Of a stretch of DNA of 23,510 bases, positions 21,827-23,510 are shown one piece after another. This stretch comes from CAYMUR01 sp964393615 (GTDB taxonomy: Bacteria > Planctomycetota > Planctomycetia > Pirellulales > Pirellulaceae): contig CAYMUR010000086.1 in NCBI GenBank assembly GCA_964393615.1, forward strand, positions 1 to 23,510, given 5' to 3'. The notes beneath the pieces were generated by a model that was not told the DNA's origin, ran no database searches, and saw only the letters and a list, made by a program, of their open reading frames with translations. The translations under genes and the position numbers were made by a program. Every line of letters begins with the position of its first letter. Position 1 is the first letter of the stretch.

Positions 21827-23155
21827 ATGTGGACCTTGCTTGGTAATCGTTCGAAATTTTGTGATGGGGTGGACCGTCGTGCGTTTATCAAGATTGGTTC
21901 ACTGGGCGCGGCGGGGATGACCCTGGCAGACCTTGCACGCGCCGAGGCTGCTTCCACGGCGGGTTCGAATACCCATTCTGTCATCATGGTGTATTTGTCA
22001 GGTGGGATTTCTCATCAAGACACGGTGGATCTGAAACCCGATGCTCCTGCCGATATACGAGGTGAATTTAATCCAATTGCGACAAACGTCGAAGGCATTC
22101 AGTTCTGTGAATTATTGCCAAAACTTTCCCAGGTTGCAGATCGGATTGCGGTATTGCGGTCTTTAGTAGGCCAGCGGAATGAGCATACAAGCCATCAAAA
22201 CGTCACGGGATATCCACGTTCGATTGCTCTGCGCGAAAAGCGACCGCATGTGGGTGGTGTTGTGACAAAGCTGCTTGGTCCTAGGTCGCATTTAGCACCT
22301 GCCGCCGTCGACTTGTTTCCTACGATGAGGCATCAACCCTATAACAGTAGCGATGCCGGTGTATTAGGTCGTAAATATGATCCCCTGCGAGCTGATGGGA
22401 ACCAGTTGTCGGTGATGAAATTAGATCAAATCACGCAGACCCAATTTGATGATCGAAGTCAATTGTTGAAGTCGCTAACAAGGATACGGCGTCGGTTGGA
22501 CGCGGGGCAGTTGGCAGAGTTTGATACCGCCCAGAAGCAAGCTGTTGATGTTCTTACTTCTGGCCATGTGGTCAATGCCTTGGACGTAGAGCGTGAAGAT
22601 CCGAAAGTCTTGGAACGTTACGGACGTGGGTCGAAGACACATTTGGGGGACGGTGCTCCGATGTGGAACGACCAATTGGTCATGGCACGGCGCTTGGTGG
22701 AGGCAGGTGTGCGTCTCGTTACCGTGGCTTATGGGTTTTGGGATACCCATGGTAAAAACTTCAGTTGGATGAAAAAACGTTTACCTCTGTTTGATCAAGG
22801 TATTTCAGCCTTAGTCACGGATATTTATGAGCGAGGGTTGGCAGAAAAAGTGACCGTGGTTGTGTGGGGAGAGTTTGGGCGGACACCAAAAATCAATAAG
22901 GATGCGGGACGCGACCATTGGGCGCCCGTCAACAGTGCCATACTTTCCGGTGGGGGAATGCGCATGGGGCAAGTCATTGGGGCCACCGATAAAATTGCTG
23001 GTGAGGTTAGTGATCGCCCGATTGATTATCGGGATGTTTTGGCAACGGTCTACCACCAGCTCGGTATCGACGCGACTCGCTTGATTCGTGATCGAACTGA
23101 CCGTCCCATTGCTATTTTACCTGGCCAGCCACAACCGATTGCGGAACTACTCTAG
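21827..23155 (+). CDS. DUF1501 protein, shorter subtype, unpaired
   Basis: A 442-residue protein starting MWTLLGNRSKFCDGVDRRAF, a typical planctomycete DUF1501 start with RRxF Tat motif and the leader KIGSLGAAGMTLADLARAEA. Metal-site segments are SGGISHQDTVDLKPDAP (near residue 60), GEFGRTPKINKDAGRDHWAP and YRDVLATVYHQLGID. It differs from the other three copies: it has no PSHxD at the first site, a short EFGRTP-to-GRDH linker, and Leu at the HAT position. Its likely start is ATG 21827 rather than TTG 21797. No DUF1553 gene stands before it; upstream is a 639-bp spacer and downstream is a convergent HMA gene. It appears to be transcribed alone. The enzymatic role is unknown. Confidence 0.9.
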   Translation: MWTLLGNRSKFCDGVDRRAFIKIGSLGAAGMTLADLARAEAASTAGSNTHSVIMVYLSGGISHQDTVDLKPDAPADIRGEFNPIATNVEGIQFCELLPKLSQVADRIAVLRSLVGQRNEHTSHQNVTGYPRSIALREKRPHVGGVVTKLLGPRSHLAPAAVDLFPTMRHQPYNSSDAGVLGRKYDPLRADGNQLSVMKLDQITQTQFDDRSQLLKSLTRIRRRLDAGQLAEFDTAQKQAVDVLTSGHVVNALDVEREDPKVLERYGRGSKTHLGDGAPMWNDQLVMARRLVEAGVRLVTVAYGFWDTHGKNFSWMKKRLPLFDQGISALVTDIYERGLAEKVTVVVWGEFGRTPKINKDAGRDHWAPVNSAILSGGGMRMGQVIGATDKIAGEVSDRPIDYRDVLATVYHQLGIDATRLIRDRTDRPIAILPGQPQPIAELL

Positions 23156-23298
23156 CAGCGTTTGTTGAGGCGTGGTTGGAAGTTGTTTCCAAGAGAGCAT
23201 TGCGACCGTTTGCCAAGCGGTGGTTCCCATGGTCGAAGTGTGAGCGGCTACAGGCCTTGTTTAAAAAAGCCTTGTTTTTAAAAATAGGTCTAGAAAAT

Positions 23299-23336
23299 AC
23301 AAGAGCGGTCAGCCTGCTAGGGATGACCGCTCTTGT
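23299..23336 (-). terminator. Rho-independent terminator-like hairpin for the HMA gene
   Basis: ACAAGAGCGGTCA (23299-23311) pairs perfectly with TGACCGCTCTTGT (23324-23336) around a 12-nt loop, a 13-bp stem. On the - strand it comes 25 nt after the HMA stop and is followed by ATTTTC. On the + strand the sequence after it is not T-rich, but a bidirectional role between the convergent genes is possible. Confidence 0.65.
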
Positions 23337-23361
23337 CGATATTAGGGTTGGTCGCAACGTG

Positions 23362-23510
23362 CTACTGCACCGTAGCACCGTAACCTAACTCTTCGAGTGC
23401 CGCAATAATGGCCTCGGTATCAACATTTTCTCCGGAGCATGTTAATGATCCTTTGGTCACTTCGTCAACAGTTACACCCGGTAACTGGCGCAAGGCGTCT
23501 TTAATACGCC
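23362..23510 (-). CDS. HMA (heavy-metal-associated) domain protein, C-terminal part
   Basis: The frame enters from the right edge and ends at the TAG at 23362-23364. The 48 visible codons read RIKDALRQLPGV, then DEVTKGSLTCSGENVD, then TEAIIAALEELGYGA. This is the helix-strand-strand-helix-strand order of the HMA/MerP/CopZ ferredoxin-like fold (L..LPGV, I..ALE..GY). The metal-binding CxxC loop should lie just outside the window. The C-terminus right after the domain suggests a small copper or mercury chaperone, or the last domain of a larger protein. It is convergent with the DUF1501 gene. Confidence 0.8.
   Translation of the reverse strand, partial: RIKDALRQLPGVTVDEVTKGSLTCSGENVDTEAIIAALEELGYGATVQ

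Noticed and set aside
21961..21975. T-loop-like GGGTTCGAATACCC, suggestive of a tRNA end
   Set aside because: It lies inside the DUF1501 coding region and no acceptor, D or anticodon arms could be found upstream.

Overview
This window looks like a piece of a planctomycete genome (Planctomycetota, probably a Pirellulales-type lineage). The evidence is the repeated pairing of large PSCyt1/DUF1549/DUF1553 proteins with Tat-exported DUF1501 proteins, a combination characteristic of that phylum, plus roughly balanced base composition by eye. Two runs of exactly ten N, at 339-348 and 13176-13185, mark it as a draft scaffold, probably metagenome-derived. No rRNA, tRNA, CRISPR array, transposase, integrase or attachment site was seen.

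Layout. Bases 1-1207 hold the end of an unrecognised all-beta-looking protein, broken by the first gap. Bases 1373-3383 hold a two-gene + strand operon: an M20 metallopeptidase or deacylase overlapping a classical short-chain dehydrogenase. Facing it on the - strand is a long cluster, read from about 13964 down to 3499. In transcription order it contains an NAD-dependent epimerase-like protein, a secreted YVTN/YncE-like beta-propeller, a DUF1549/DUF1553 gene broken by a frameshifting deletion, a DUF1501 gene, a PSCyt1/DUF1549/DUF1553 gene and a second DUF1501 gene. A spacer at 11320-11794 interrupts this cluster and carries three 19-bp tandem repeats. Diverging from 14248 on the + strand is a third pair, PSCyt1/DUF1549/DUF1553 followed by DUF1501, apparently preceded by a short leader ORF. 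Bases 19188-21187 (-) hold a phytanoyl-CoA-dioxygenase-family protein and a medium-chain dehydrogenase lacking the usual zinc ligands. Bases 21827-23155 (+) hold a solitary DUF1501 protein of a different subtype. A strong hairpin at 23299-23336 then ends a - strand gene whose last 48 codons encode the C-terminal part of an HMA metal-binding domain.

How the genes may work together. Each DUF1553 protein has a secretory leader, and two of the three begin with a cytochrome-c-like CxxCH domain. Each DUF1501 protein has an RR-type (Tat-like) leader and the metal-site pattern of the alkaline-phosphatase/sulfatase superfamily. Two of the three pairs are joined by the same 4-nt spacing, so they are probably co-translated and act together outside the cytoplasm. 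In this phylum such pairs are often linked to breakdown of complex polymers, but no sulfatase or glycoside hydrolase lies here, so the substrate is unknown. The M20 enzyme, dehydrogenases and dioxygenase could be cytoplasmic catabolic steps; that is inference from neighbourhood only.

The best candidates for something undescribed are the triplicated cytochrome/DUF1501 module itself, the leader ORF and coupled start in front of the third copy, the perfect 10-bp inverted repeat in front of the second, and the beta-sandwich insertion that only the third copy carries.
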